A stretch of 64,000 nucleotides of DNA from an uncultured Muribaculaceae bacterium (GCA_947174635.1 CAMWJS010000001.1:1-64000); one strand, 5' to 3'. Shown: positions 52,840 to 62,690, counted from the first letter of the stretch. The notes: a model not told the origin generated them from the sequence alone. Translations and numbers: made by a program.

Positions 52840-54150
52840 CTACTGACGGGCTATCGATGCGCCGAGAGCGTTGAGGCGTATGTCGATATCCTCATATCCG
52901 CGTTGTATCTGCTCGATATTGCCGATGACCGAAGTGCCTTTGGCCGACAATGCGGCTATCAGAAGGGCGATGCCGGCGCGGATGTCGGGCGACGACATGC
53001 GGTGGGCACGCAACGGATAGCGGTGGTCGAGGCCGATGACTACGGCGCGGTGCGGGTCGCAGAGTATAATCTGCGCGCCCATGTCTATGAGGCGGTCGAC
53101 GAAGAAGAGTCGGCTCTCAAACATCTTCTGGTGTATGAGCACGCTCCCCTTGCATTGCGTGGCAGCCACGAGAATGACACTGAGAAGGTCGGGCGTGAGT
53201 CCGGGCCAAGGTGCGTCGGCGATTGTCGGTATTGAGCCGTCAAGTCCTGTCTCTATTTCAAAGGTATCCTGTTCGGGAATGAACAGGTCATCGCCCTGCT
53301 GCTGTATCTTGATGCCCAGGCGGCGGAAACTCTGCGGTATGATGCCGAGATTGTCGATAGAGACGTTGCGGATTGTGATAGACGATTGCGTCATGGCTGT
53401 CAGCCCGATGAACGAGCCTACCTCAATCATGTCGGGGAGTATGCGGTGGCGTGTGCCGCGGATGTCGGCCGTGCCGCTCACTGTCACAAGGTTTGAGCCC
53501 ATGCCGCGTATTTCCACACCCATCGATGTGAGCATGCGGCACAGTTGCTGAAGATAAGGCTCGCATGCGGCATTGTATATTGTAGTCTCACCGTTGGCGA
53601 GAGCGGCGGCCATTATGATGTTGGCCGTACCGGTCACTGACGCTTCGTCGAGCAGCATATATGAGCCTTTGAGACCGCCTTCCGGAGCTTCGAGGCGGAA
53701 AGATGCCATTTCGTGGTCATATTCGGCAGTGGCTCCGAGCGCCATCAGTCCCTGTATGTGCGTGTCGACCTTGCGGCGTCCGATCTGGTCGCCTCCCGGT
53801 TTGGGAAAATATGCGCGTCCCAGGCGGGCGAGCAGCGGACCGATCAGCAGCACCGAGCCGCGGAGTTTCGACGAGCGCTGTATGAAGTCCATCGAGTATA
53901 CATAGTCGGTGTCGATTGTCTCGGCGCGGAATGTGTAGCAATGCTTGGAGTTGCGGGTCACTTTCACTCCCATGGCCTCAAGCAGGCCTATCAGGTTGCG
54001 CACGTCGACGATGTCGGGTATGTTTTCTATTGTGACTTCCTGTGTGGTGAGCAGGCAGGCGCTTATCACCTGGAGGGCTTCATTCTTGGCGCCCTGCGGT
54101 TCGATGGTCCCTGAGAGTTTTCGGCCACCCTCGATTATAAATGAGCTCAT
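52840..54150 (-). CDS. murA: UDP-N-acetylglucosamine 1-carboxyvinyltransferase
   Basis: 436 residues. It catalyses the first committed step of peptidoglycan synthesis. The N-terminal block GTIEPQGAKNEALQVISA and both EPSP-synthase-like domains are present. The active-site loop reads PKPGGDQIGRRKVDTH: Asp121 stands where most MurA enzymes have the catalytic Cys (Cys115 in E. coli). This change is known from fosfomycin-resistant MurA proteins of Mycobacterium and Chlamydia. The gene converges on comEC and has its own promoter. Confidence 0.95.
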   Translation of the reverse strand: MSSFIIEGGRKLSGTIEPQGAKNEALQVISACLLTTQEVTIENIPDIVDVRNLIGLLEAMGVKVTRNSKHCYTFRAETIDTDYVYSMDFIQRSSKLRGSVLLIGPLLARLGRAYFPKPGGDQIGRRKVDTHIQGLMALGATAEYDHEMASFRLEAPEGGLKGSYMLLDEASVTGTANIIMAAALANGETTIYNAACEPYLQQLCRMLTSMGVEIRGMGSNLVTVSGTADIRGTRHRILPDMIEVGSFIGLTAMTQSSITIRNVSIDNLGIIPQSFRRLGIKIQQQGDDLFIPEQDTFEIETGLDGSIPTIADAPWPGLTPDLLSVILVAATQCKGSVLIHQKMFESRLFFVDRLIDMGAQIILCDPHRAVVIGLDHRYPLRAHRMSSPDIRAGIALLIAALSAKGTSVIGNIEQIQRGYEDIDIRLNALGASIARQ

Positions 54151-54242
54151 ATCGGTTGAAACGTTAGTCGGTAAATAAATTCAGTTTGTCCGGACGCGGT
54201 GCATGGCGTCGGCCTAATGCCGTTGAGGCAATATTCGTAGGC

Positions 54243-54273
54243 CAAAAATACAAAATTTAAACAACATTATCAA
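54243..54273 (-). promoter_or_regulatory. Promoter of murA
   Basis: On the minus strand TTG is followed by 20 nt and TATTTTTG (54250-54243), about 90 nt before the murA ATG. Confidence 0.6.
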
Positions 54274-54296
54274 TAGCGGAGTTCGTTGACTGGCAT

Positions 54297-54355
54297 AAAA
54301 AAGCAGCGAAGCCGCTGCTATTCGTCCCTCGGGGGGAGCGGAGCAGCGGCTTCGC
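54297..54355 (-). terminator. Terminator of the exbB-exbD-exbD-tonB operon
   Basis: A 13-bp perfect stem, GCGAAGCCGCTGC with GCAGCGGCTTCGC (54306-54318, 54343-54355), is followed on the minus strand by GCTTTTTT. It lies about 45 nt after the tonB stop. Confidence 0.8.
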
Positions 54356-54400
54356 CGGTTATTGAGAGTCGCTTGCGGGTGCAAGCGTCAGTGTCATTGA

Positions 54401-55288
54401 TTACACGCCCTGAAGCTTGAAGTTAATCGGAAGGGTGTACCACACGTTGACGGCCTGACCGTTCATCTTGCCGGGGATAAACTTAGGCAAGGTCTTGACT
54501 ACGCGTACAGCTTCTTTGTCAAGGTCGGGGTCTTTTCCGCGTGCTACTTTTACTTCGCCGATTGAGCCGTCGCGGGTCACCACAAATTGTACTACTACCT
54601 TACCCTGGACATTGTTTTCCATTGCAATGGTAGGATACTTGATGTGAGTTGAAATCCACTTGAGAAGCTCGCCTTCGCCGCCGGGGAACTGAGGCATCTG
54701 CTCTACTGAGGTAAATACCTTGGTTTCCTCTACAACCGGAGCTTTCTCTTCAACGATGACTTCGTTTTTGTGTTCGCGGACAACGTTGAGGTCGTCGGTA
54801 CCCTGGTCGAAGTCGGTTGAACCGAGAGCTGTCGAAGTATCCTTCACTTCATCGGCTGATTTTACTTCTTCTTTAACGTCTTCGTCTTTCTGAACAAGGA
54901 ATTCGGTGAACTTCTCGGTGTTGAGGATTTCCTCGGCGAGAGCTTCTTCCTGCTCGGGTTCGGGGATTTCCTCCTCCTGTTCCATCTGGTTCTCTTCTAT
55001 GTCGAGTTCGACCGAAAGGTCGTCAAACTGTACCTGCTCGTTGTTGGCAAGGAGTTCAAGGAGTTCATTGATACGTTCTTTTTCCGCACGTTCCTTTTCT
55101 GCGCGGTACATACCGTAGAGCCAAGCTCCAACGAGTACGACTACCAGACCGGTGATCACGTAGATGACTGCGAGATTGTGGCGGCGGTCGCTACCCTGAC
55201 GGAGGGTATAGGCACCGAATTCTTTATTTTTGCCTTCGAATATAAGGTCGGTCCATTCTTTTGATGAAAGATCTACATCTTTTGCCAT
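54401..55288 (-). CDS. TonB energy-transducing protein
   Basis: 295 residues. One membrane helix (about 39-60), an acidic and glutamate-rich spacer (about 65-200), then a C-terminal TonB domain (about 215-295: FPGGEGELLKWISTHIKYP, GKVVVQFVVTRDGSIGEVKV, FIPGKMNGQAVNVWYTLPINFKL). It spans the periplasm and passes proton-motive energy to SusC-type transporters. Last gene of the operon, 36 nt after the second-listed exbD. The spacer is acidic rather than proline-rich as in E. coli. Confidence 0.93.
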   Translation of the reverse strand: MAKDVDLSSKEWTDLIFEGKNKEFGAYTLRQGSDRRHNLAVIYVITGLVVVLVGAWLYGMYRAEKERAEKERINELLELLANNEQVQFDDLSVELDIEENQMEQEEEIPEPEQEEALAEEILNTEKFTEFLVQKDEDVKEEVKSADEVKDTSTALGSTDFDQGTDDLNVVREHKNEVIVEEKAPVVEETKVFTSVEQMPQFPGGEGELLKWISTHIKYPTIAMENNVQGKVVVQFVVTRDGSIGEVKVARGKDPDLDKEAVRVVKTLPKFIPGKMNGQAVNVWYTLPINFKLQGV

Positions 55289-55324
55289 GTTCTTACAATT
55301 TTAAAAGTTAATAAATCTTACACC

Positions 55325-56086
55325 TTATTCGGCAGGATTACGACGTTTGTAATCTACTATCAAAAGAGAGTCGGTAGGAGTGAACGAGCCGATACGATAT
55401 TGCGAAATCTGGTTGATCTGCATTTCGTCGAGGGCTGAGATCACACTCTGCCATGAAGCTTCGGGAGTAGCTTTGACAGTGACCTGCGGACGGGTGGTAA
55501 ACGTACTGTCGTTGCGGACTTCGCGGGCGATATTCTGGAATTCTTCCTCGCTGATTTTGCCACGACGCCACTGGTCTTTGTAGCTTTCAAGCTTCTCAAG
55601 CACCTGGGCATTTCTGTCATGGAGCACGCGGCGTATGCCCTGTGTGGCGCTGCCGTCGTTGCCGATAAACTTCTCTGCCTTAACGGTGTTGTCAACGGTG
55701 TAGCCTTCGCCACCATATATGACGTTCTTGTTCTCGTCTATAGTGGGCTCGAAGCCGAAGTAGTAATATACCACGTCGTTGCTGTTGCCGTCGGCATCTG
55801 TAATGACATTTCCGTCTTTATCACGTTCGGTGTCGATGATCATGGTGATTGCCTTTGACTCGGCTACCGTTTCGGAGTTGTCCTGCGTGCGCTCCTGATT
55901 GGGATCGGGAGGCGCGGGGAGGGCGATGCTAAGTGTCTGCGATTTAATCATCGTGGTACAAAGCATGAAGAACGTGATAAGGAGCATGTTCATATCCACC
56001 ATCGGGGTGAAGTCGACATGGATATGCATCTTCTTCTGGGCGCCTTTTTTCTTTTTGCCGCCGTCTGATTGTTCTATCTGTGCCAT
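55325..56086 (-). CDS. ExbD/TolR biopolymer transport protein (second)
   Basis: 253 residues. Lys-rich cytosolic start, a membrane helix with the conserved proton-pathway Asp31 (DFTPMVDMNMLLITFFML), and a long periplasmic domain. It is longer than E. coli ExbD (about 140 residues) because of insertions in the periplasmic part. It works with ExbB and TonB. The upstream exbD ends 5 nt before its start. Confidence 0.9.
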   Translation of the reverse strand: MAQIEQSDGGKKKKGAQKKMHIHVDFTPMVDMNMLLITFFMLCTTMIKSQTLSIALPAPPDPNQERTQDNSETVAESKAITMIIDTERDKDGNVITDADGNSNDVVYYYFGFEPTIDENKNVIYGGEGYTVDNTVKAEKFIGNDGSATQGIRRVLHDRNAQVLEKLESYKDQWRRGKISEEEFQNIAREVRNDSTFTTRPQVTVKATPEASWQSVISALDEMQINQISQYRIGSFTPTDSLLIVDYKRRNPAE

Positions 56087-56091
56087 AATGA

Positions 56092-56880
56092 TTATTCGTT
56101 TTCAGATTTCAACGCCGTCATGACGGTGAATTTGTTCATTTTAATGGTGCGGAGGTTCTCGAGCACTTTGTTGACAGTGTGGAACGCTGTACCTCGGTCG
56201 GCTTTCACTGCTATACCTTCGCCGGTCTTGCGCATCTTGAAGTTAAGAGTCTGCAAGGCTTCGTCGTAGGGTGTAGCGTTGAATATCGCTCTCATCCAGA
56301 TTTGGAATTCATTGGTCTTAACCGGGTTGCCGTTGGCATCAAGTTCTTTGGTGCTGAGGTAGTTGATCAATGGAATTCCGGAATCGGCTCTGTCGAGGTC
56401 GCTCAACCATTCATCTTGCTTCGTCTGATCCAGGCTGAAGAATTCGTGCATTTTGCCGATAGGCACGCCGAAAGTGGCTGTCTTGGCAAATTTCTCGATG
56501 TCTTCGTTGGTGATGCCGGGATCCTTACCGCCGGCTTCCATGTAAAGAGCAACCGCATTTTTCAGGATTTCCTTGCGGAGGTTCTCAGAACCCCATGCCC
56601 CGGGATTGTCCTCAGGGATGTCGGGGTTTGCTTCTCCTGTCACCGAGATATACACCTTGGGGGTATCCTTGTCAGTCTCGCTCGTGGCCACAAGTACCTG
56701 GGCTACGTTCGACATCTGAATCTTCTGGGTGGATACCGACGGGGGTGTCACTACCTGGGTGGGCTCTTTCTGAAGGAACGTCGAAGTCAACATGAAGAAG
56801 GTAAGCAAAAGTACTGTCACGTCACTCATCGCGGTCATGTCGATGAGGGTGCTCTTCCTTTTTACTTTAATCTTTCCCAT
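56092..56880 (-). CDS. ExbD/TolR biopolymer transport protein (first)
   Basis: 262 residues. Membrane helix with Asp20 (DMTAMSDVTVLLLTFFML), then a large periplasmic domain with a non-standard insertion (about 90-200). It resembles the second ExbD in plan but not in sequence, so the ExbB channel here probably holds two different ExbD subunits. It follows exbB by 52 nt. Confidence 0.9.
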   Translation of the reverse strand: MGKIKVKRKSTLIDMTAMSDVTVLLLTFFMLTSTFLQKEPTQVVTPPSVSTQKIQMSNVAQVLVATSETDKDTPKVYISVTGEANPDIPEDNPGAWGSENLRKEILKNAVALYMEAGGKDPGITNEDIEKFAKTATFGVPIGKMHEFFSLDQTKQDEWLSDLDRADSGIPLINYLSTKELDANGNPVKTNEFQIWMRAIFNATPYDEALQTLNFKMRKTGEGIAVKADRGTAFHTVNKVLENLRTIKMNKFTVMTALKSENE

Positions 56881-56932
56881 ATTTTACTTAGATGTTTAGA
56901 ATTAATAATACTATTGTAAAATGTAGGTAGGA

Positions 56933-57967
56933 TTAGTGAGTTGCGGCAAACGATTGTACGATAGAGAAACCGATTTCGTCGATTGCGTAAGTCAGGTTGT
57001 CGATTTTGTTGGTGTAGAAGTTGTAAGAGATTACAGCGAATGCACCGGTTGCGATACCGAAGGCGGTGTTGATAAGTGCCTCAGAGATACCGGTAGAAAG
57101 TTCGGTTGAGTCGGGAGCACCAGATGCTGAAAGAGCCTGGAATGACTTGATCATACCGATCACAGTACCGAGAAGACCGACGAGAGTACCGAGAGTGGTG
57201 AGGGTTGCAACGATGGGGAGGTTCTGCTGGAGTGAAGGCATTTCAACTGCCATTGCCTCTTCAACTTCTTTCTGAAGGGTAGCAACTTTCTGCTCTTTGG
57301 TGAGAACGGTGTTGGCGTCCATCTCTTTGTAGCGGTTGAGGGCTGCAGAAACAACAGCGGCAACCGAACCTTTCTGCTTTTTGCAGAGAGCCTGTGCACC
57401 GTCGATGTCGTTGCGGGCGAGACATTTCTTGACGTCGCTGACGAATTTAGAGATTGAACCTGTACCCTTGGCGCTCTTGAGGGCGATTGCACGCTCTACA
57501 GAGAGTACGAGCACGGTGAGAAGAAGAGTCTGGAGGACAGGCACGATGATACCACCTTTGAACACTGTACCAACGAGGTCTTCGGGGTGAGCATTTTTAG
57601 TTACATACTCGGGAGCGAATGCCATAGAACCGCTGTAGTATGCGGGGATGGGTGCGCCTTCGAGAGTCTCGTCTTCAAGTTCTTTGGCCTGTTCTTTTGT
57701 ATAAACAGCTGCTTTTGAGACATCCTCAGTCAGTTTACCGTCCTTACCTTCGTAAAGACCTGCGGTCTGGGTCTCGTTCATGAGCTGAACCTTGCCGAAG
57801 TGGCTTGAGCTACCGAATACGAACAAGAACAAGCAAACGGCTACGATAAAGCAGGCGATGATAACCAAGAATGCGTTCTTGATACCACGTACTTTGCTTT
57901 TTTGCGCTTGACCTTTAGCCTTGTCAGCGGGACGCGGCTGGGGAGAATTGGGCTTTTGAGCTTCCAT
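56933..57967 (-). CDS. ExbB/MotA/TolQ proton-channel family protein
   Basis: 344 residues. A first helix (about 32-52), a long loop, then helices of the ExbB core (VPVLQTLLLTVLVLSVERAIALKS; LPIVATLTTLGTLVGLLGTVIGMIKSFQALS; ISEALINTAFGIATGAFAVISYNFY) with the conserved Thr/Gly-rich channel helix. It forms the proton channel that drives TonB. First gene of the operon. The N-terminal 30 residues are low in complexity and basic. Confidence 0.93.
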   Translation of the reverse strand: MEAQKPNSPQPRPADKAKGQAQKSKVRGIKNAFLVIIACFIVAVCLFLFVFGSSSHFGKVQLMNETQTAGLYEGKDGKLTEDVSKAAVYTKEQAKELEDETLEGAPIPAYYSGSMAFAPEYVTKNAHPEDLVGTVFKGGIIVPVLQTLLLTVLVLSVERAIALKSAKGTGSISKFVSDVKKCLARNDIDGAQALCKKQKGSVAAVVSAALNRYKEMDANTVLTKEQKVATLQKEVEEAMAVEMPSLQQNLPIVATLTTLGTLVGLLGTVIGMIKSFQALSASGAPDSTELSTGISEALINTAFGIATGAFAVISYNFYTNKIDNLTYAIDEIGFSIVQSFAATH

Positions 57968-58698
57968 AAAAGATAAATACTTAAATTAATGGTTAATTAA
58001 TAATGATTGTTTTTAGATTTCGTTCAATAAATTGGTCGTTTTCAATAATTCCGCAAGTAAAGTCAATGCCGTTTTCAGGGCTTGGCTCCAGTTTCATGGC
58101 TTAGGATTTCAACAGTGCCCGCGTCAATGGCGTGTAAGGAAATGCCGGTCTGTATGCTGCATGTTTTCTGGTTTACTTGGAAGCCGTCATACATCAGGAG
58201 TTAGCCGGACGCGCGACTTCTAACTGCAAATGTATCCTTTATTTTTTAACTAACAAAATTTTTACACCCTAAATTCTGCCCTTTTGGCATATTTTGTTAA
58301 GATGAAACGTTTTTTAAGTTATTGTCGGCTTATTGCTTTAACATCTGTGTCGGGAGGTCGGCATTGCAGTGTTTGCTGTCGATAATTCGCAGTGTAATCA
58401 GACATGTCGTGCCCGTCGGAAATCAGCGTCCGGAGACATGTTATTGCATGTCGGCTCATTTTTTTTGAAAAAAAATTGTTATAATTAAAAAATCTCAAAA
58501 ATTAAAAATTAAATTTGCAGAAATTTTGGCGTAACCGCGCCTGCCATGATAAATTCTACAATATCCGATCTGGTTGTATATCGCCGTAAATCCCCGATAT
58601 AATTGTCTCAGTTCTAATATAAAATATGTATGATTGCATGTGGGCCGGATTATCGTCGTTTCAACTGATTGAATAACAATTAGCTTTATATTAGATCT
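57968..58698. other. Intergenic region between the ExbB operon and nqrA
   Basis: Contains the leftward ExbB promoter (58227-58257) with a leader of about 250 nt. From 58258 to 58698 the sequence is AT-rich. It presumably holds the nqr promoter, but I find no clear match to the consensus and no gene. Confidence 0.6.
58227..58257 (-). promoter_or_regulatory. Promoter of the exbB-exbD-exbD-tonB operon
   Basis: On the minus strand TTTG is followed by 19 nt and TACATTTG (58234-58227), an exact Bacteroidetes promoter layout. Confidence 0.75.
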
Positions 58699-60039
58699 AT
58701 GAGCCGGAAATTAACAATACGTAAAGGGCTTGATATCAAGATGGCCGGCGGTCTGACCGACCTTGCGGCGGTCGATGCGCCGCGGTCGGCGTCATTTGCT
58801 GTAATTCCCGACGATTTCAACGGATTTGTACCCAAGCCAGCCGTAAAGGAGGGCGACAGGGTAAAGGCCGGCGACCCCTTGCTTTTCGATAAACGTGACA
58901 GCGAGCTGAAGCTCGTATCGCCCGTATCGGGTACTGTCGAGGCGATCGTACGCGGCGAACGTCGCAAGATACTCCGTGTTGTCGTCACTCCCGATGCCGA
59001 TGGCGCCTCGGATAGAGCCGTGTTTCAGCGGGGCGAGGATGAGGCTTCTGTCCGCCGACTGCTTAAAAATTCAGGTCTCTGGGCCATGATGCGCCAGCGT
59101 CCCTATGACATAGTCCCGAATCCGGAGTCGGTGCCGCGTGATATATTTGTCACAGCCATTGATTCCGCGCCACTGGCTGCCTGCCCGGCGGCTTATTACA
59201 ATGACAGCGAGGCGCTTGAGGCTGCTGTTGCGATGCTTGCCATGACAACCCGTGGAAAAATCTACGTAGGGCGCCGCAGCGACAGCGGTATAGCCGATAT
59301 AAAAGGGGTCGAGATGGTCGATGTCGGCGGCCCGCATCCGGCTGGCAATGCCGGAGTGCTTATTGCCAACATCGCTCCCGTCAACAAGGGTGAAACGGTG
59401 TGGACGCTCGACCTTGCCACTCTGTGGCGCATAGGCCGGCTGGCTCTGACCGGTTCGGTCGATTTTACCGACTACGTGGCTCTGACCGGCTCGGAGGTTG
59501 TGAAGCCGAAAGTGTGGAAAACCGTCATCGGCGCCACTGTAGGGTCGCTTACCGGAGGGCAGCTTGCTGCGGATGGCCGTCATCAGCGTATCATTTCGGG
59601 CAATGTGCTTACCGGCGTGACTGTCGCAGCCGACGGTTATATACGTTATCCCTACCGGCAGATTACGGTTATACCGGAGGGTGACGATGTGGATGAGTTC
59701 ATGGGATGGGCGTCGCTGTCGCCGCGCAAGATGAGCGAGAGCCGCACGTTCCCCGGTAAATTCTTCGGCAAGATGTTCCGCCCCGACGCGCGTCTGCTCG
59801 GAGGCCGGAGGGCGTTTATCATGTCGGGTGAATATGACCGGTACATGCCTATGGACATCATGCCCGAATACCTGCTTAAGGCTATCATAGGCAGAGACAT
59901 AGAGAAGATGGAAAAGCTCGGCATATATGAAGTGGCTCCGGAGGATTTCGCTCTCGGCGAATATGCCGACACCTCAAAGACCGAGGCGCAGAAGATTGTG
60001 CGCGAGGGGCTCGACTATCTGCGTAAGGAGCTTGAATGA
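58699..60039 (+). CDS. nqrA: Na+-translocating NADH:quinone reductase subunit A
   Basis: 446 residues, the family's length, no membrane helix. N-terminal RKGLDIKMAGG and the block FGKMFRPDARLLGGRRAFIMSGEYDRYMPMDIMPEYLLKAIIGRDIEKMEKLGIYEVAPEDFALGEYAD are typical. NqrA is the peripheral subunit near the quinone site. First gene of nqrABCDEF, 60 nt before nqrB. Confidence 0.96.
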   Translation: MSRKLTIRKGLDIKMAGGLTDLAAVDAPRSASFAVIPDDFNGFVPKPAVKEGDRVKAGDPLLFDKRDSELKLVSPVSGTVEAIVRGERRKILRVVVTPDADGASDRAVFQRGEDEASVRRLLKNSGLWAMMRQRPYDIVPNPESVPRDIFVTAIDSAPLAACPAAYYNDSEALEAAVAMLAMTTRGKIYVGRRSDSGIADIKGVEMVDVGGPHPAGNAGVLIANIAPVNKGETVWTLDLATLWRIGRLALTGSVDFTDYVALTGSEVVKPKVWKTVIGATVGSLTGGQLAADGRHQRIISGNVLTGVTVAADGYIRYPYRQITVIPEGDDVDEFMGWASLSPRKMSESRTFPGKFFGKMFRPDARLLGGRRAFIMSGEYDRYMPMDIMPEYLLKAIIGRDIEKMEKLGIYEVAPEDFALGEYADTSKTEAQKIVREGLDYLRKELE

Positions 60040-60099
60040 AAGCATTGGATATATTTGAATCTGTAAAATCAATAGTTAGCTAACGCTACAGTATTATAA

Positions 60100-61323
60100 A
60101 TGAAAGCATTAAGAAAAATGCTTGACAAGGTCAAGCCGCATTTCCAGGAGGGAGGACGCCTGCATGCGTTCCACTCCGTGTATGATGGCTTTGAGACTTT
60201 CCTGTTCACTCCGAAGTCGACCTCGACCTCGGGGACGCATATACATGACAGCATGGACTCAAAGCGCACGATGATAATTGTAGTCATGGCCCTTGTGCCC
60301 TGTCTGCTGTTCGGCATGTACAATGCCGGTTATCAGCACTGGGTGGCAATCGGAGCCGTTGAAAAACCGTTCCTGTCGCTGATGCTTTACGGCTTCCTCG
60401 CGGTGCTGCCCAAACTGGTGGTGGCATACGTTGTCGGTCTCGGCATAGAGTTTGCCGTGGCCCAGTGGCGCAAGGAGGAGATACAGGAGGGTTTCCTCGT
60501 GACGGGTATCCTGATACCGCTTATATGCCCCGTGGATACTCCGCTGTGGATGATAGCTGTAGCCACTGCGTTCTCCGTGATATTTGTCAAGGAGGTGTTC
60601 GGCGGAACGGGCTATAATATCTTCAACGTGGCGCTTGTGACGCGTGCGTTCCTCTTTTTCGCCTATCCCGCAAAGATGAGCGGCGACAAGGTGTTTGTCA
60701 GCACTGATGCAATCGCTGGGCTTGGCGAGGGCACTGTGGTCGACACTTTCACCGGTGCCACTCCGCTCGGACAGGTTGCCGTGCAGGCAGGGGAGGAGAC
60801 AGTGAGAATCACGTCGACCGTAGGTGACACCGTCACCACTTCCGATATGTTCTTCGGTCTGATACCGGGCTCGTTCGGCGAGACATCAACGCTCTGCATA
60901 CTTATCGGAGCCGCCATACTGCTCTTCGCGGGCATAGCCTCATGGCGCATAATCGTGTCGGTGTTTGCCGGCGGGGCGGTGATGTCGCTGATTGCCAACG
61001 CGTTCAGCACTCCGGAGTATCCTGCTTCGATGCTTTCCGTGGCCGACCAGCTCTGTCTTGGCGGTTTCGCCTTTGCCGCAGTGTTTATGGCCACCGACCC
61101 GGTCACCGCCTGCCGCACCAATGTCGGCAAATATATCTACGGCTTCCTGATAGGCGCAGTCGCCATCATCATACGTGTTTATAATAATGGATATCCCGAG
61201 GGCGCTATGCTCGCCGTGCTGCTGATGAACGCTTTCGCTCCGCTCATCGACTGGTGTGTGGTGCAGAGCAACGTGCGCCGCCGCGAACGACGTCTGAAGT
61301 TAAAAATCACCGACAATGAATAA
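60100..61323 (+). CDS. nqrB: Na+-translocating NADH:quinone reductase subunit B
   Basis: 407 residues with about ten membrane segments. Thr221 in DTFTGATPLG is the expected covalent FMN site, and the family blocks VEKPFLSLMLYGFLAVLPKLVVAYVVG and GGTGYNIFNVALVTRAFLFFAYP are present. It belongs to the sodium-conducting core. Its stop overlaps nqrC by 8 nt. Confidence 0.96.
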   Translation: MKALRKMLDKVKPHFQEGGRLHAFHSVYDGFETFLFTPKSTSTSGTHIHDSMDSKRTMIIVVMALVPCLLFGMYNAGYQHWVAIGAVEKPFLSLMLYGFLAVLPKLVVAYVVGLGIEFAVAQWRKEEIQEGFLVTGILIPLICPVDTPLWMIAVATAFSVIFVKEVFGGTGYNIFNVALVTRAFLFFAYPAKMSGDKVFVSTDAIAGLGEGTVVDTFTGATPLGQVAVQAGEETVRITSTVGDTVTTSDMFFGLIPGSFGETSTLCILIGAAILLFAGIASWRIIVSVFAGGAVMSLIANAFSTPEYPASMLSVADQLCLGGFAFAAVFMATDPVTACRTNVGKYIYGFLIGAVAIIIRVYNNGYPEGAMLAVLLMNAFAPLIDWCVVQSNVRRRERRLKLKITDNE

Positions 61324-62035
61324 GCAAAGCAATACCTACACCGTAATATACATCATCGTGCTGGTGGTGGTAGTCGGTGCGGCGCTGGCCTTCGCCTCGA
61401 TGTCTCTGCGCGAACGGCAGATCGACAATGCCAATGCCGACAAGATGAAACAGATACTCAAGTCAGTGCGTATTCCGATTGACGACAAGAACGTAGGCCG
61501 TCAGTTTGCCGAACATATCACGGCGATGCTTGTGGTCGACACCGAGGGCAACGTCGTGAAAGAGGGGGGCGCCGACGATATGGAGATATTCAATATCGAT
61601 GTTGCCGCCCAGGCCAGGGAAGAAGCGTCGAAGCGCGAACTTCCTGTCTATGTGTGCCGTCTCGACAACGGTGCCGTCAAGTATATCCTTCCCATGTCGG
61701 GCAGCGGCCTGTGGGGCGCAATCTGGGGATATGTGGCGCTTGACAGCGACGGCTCGACAGTGTATGGCGCATATTTCTCGCATGCATCCGAGACTCCCGG
61801 TCTCGGCGCCGAAATCGCCAATCCGAAGTTTCAGGAGGAATTTATCGGCAAGCAGTTCTTCAAGGACGGACGCTTCATGCCTGTCACTGTAGTGAAATCG
61901 GGGCAGCATCCGGCCGACGGCAGCGACTATGTCGACGGCATCTCGGGTGGCACAATCACAAGCAAAGGCGTAGGCGCCATGATAGACAACTGTCTGCGCC
62001 CCTACGACGCCTATCTGCAAAGTCTTGATAAATAA
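61316..62035 (+). CDS. nqrC: Na+-translocating NADH:quinone reductase subunit C
   Basis: 239 residues. One N-terminal membrane helix (about 9-28) and a periplasmic flavin domain. The FMN-attachment block reads GISGGTITSKGVG, with Thr213 as the expected flavinylated residue; the third position is Gly where Ala is more common. It carries the second covalent FMN of the pump. Confidence 0.95.
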   Translation: MNKQSNTYTVIYIIVLVVVVGAALAFASMSLRERQIDNANADKMKQILKSVRIPIDDKNVGRQFAEHITAMLVVDTEGNVVKEGGADDMEIFNIDVAAQAREEASKRELPVYVCRLDNGAVKYILPMSGSGLWGAIWGYVALDSDGSTVYGAYFSHASETPGLGAEIANPKFQEEFIGKQFFKDGRFMPVTVVKSGQHPADGSDYVDGISGGTITSKGVGAMIDNCLRPYDAYLQSLDK

Positions 62036-62051
62036 GAAAAAATATTAAGCT

Positions 62052-62675
62052 ATGGCTGAAAAAATAAAAAACAAGACGGTGTTTTTCAACCCGTTCTCCA
62101 AGGACAACCCGGTGGTGGTGCAGATACTCGGCATCTGCTCCGCGCTCGCTGTCACCGCAAAGCTCGAGCCTGCGATTGTGATGGGCATGTCGGTGATTGC
62201 GGTGCTCGCGTTCTCCAATGTCATCATATCGCTTCTGCGCAATACCATACCGACCGGCATACGCATCATCGTGCAGCTCGTCGTGGTGGCCGGTCTGGTG
62301 ATTATCGTCAACCAGCTGCTGCTGGCGTTTGCCTACGATGTGGCGATGCAGCTGTCGGTGTTCATAGGCCTTATAATCACCAACTGCATACTGATGGGGC
62401 GCCTCGAGGCGTTCGCAATGGCCAACCGCCCGTGGCCTTCGTTTCTCGACGGCGTGGGCAACGGCATCGGCTATACCATAATACTGGTAATCGTGGCCTT
62501 CTTCCGCGAACTTCTCGGTTCGGGCACGCTGCTTGGCATGCAGGTGGTGCCCGACTCGTTCTATGCCGCAGGCTACGAGAACAACGGCCTTATGATATTG
62601 CCGCCGATGGCGCTTATAATCGTCGGCTGCATAATATGGGTGCACCGCTCAATCAATAAAGATATTCAGGAATAA
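62052..62675 (+). CDS. nqrD: Na+-translocating NADH:quinone reductase subunit D
   Basis: 207 residues, six membrane helices, family block NCILMGRLEAFAMANRPWPSFLDGVGNGIGYTIIL. Together with NqrE it forms the inverted-topology helix bundle holding an iron-sulfur centre. The gene follows nqrC by 16 nt. Confidence 0.96.
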   Translation: MAEKIKNKTVFFNPFSKDNPVVVQILGICSALAVTAKLEPAIVMGMSVIAVLAFSNVIISLLRNTIPTGIRIIVQLVVVAGLVIIVNQLLLAFAYDVAMQLSVFIGLIITNCILMGRLEAFAMANRPWPSFLDGVGNGIGYTIILVIVAFFRELLGSGTLLGMQVVPDSFYAAGYENNGLMILPPMALIIVGCIIWVHRSINKDIQE

Positions 62676-62690
62676 AAGAAACAGACTACG

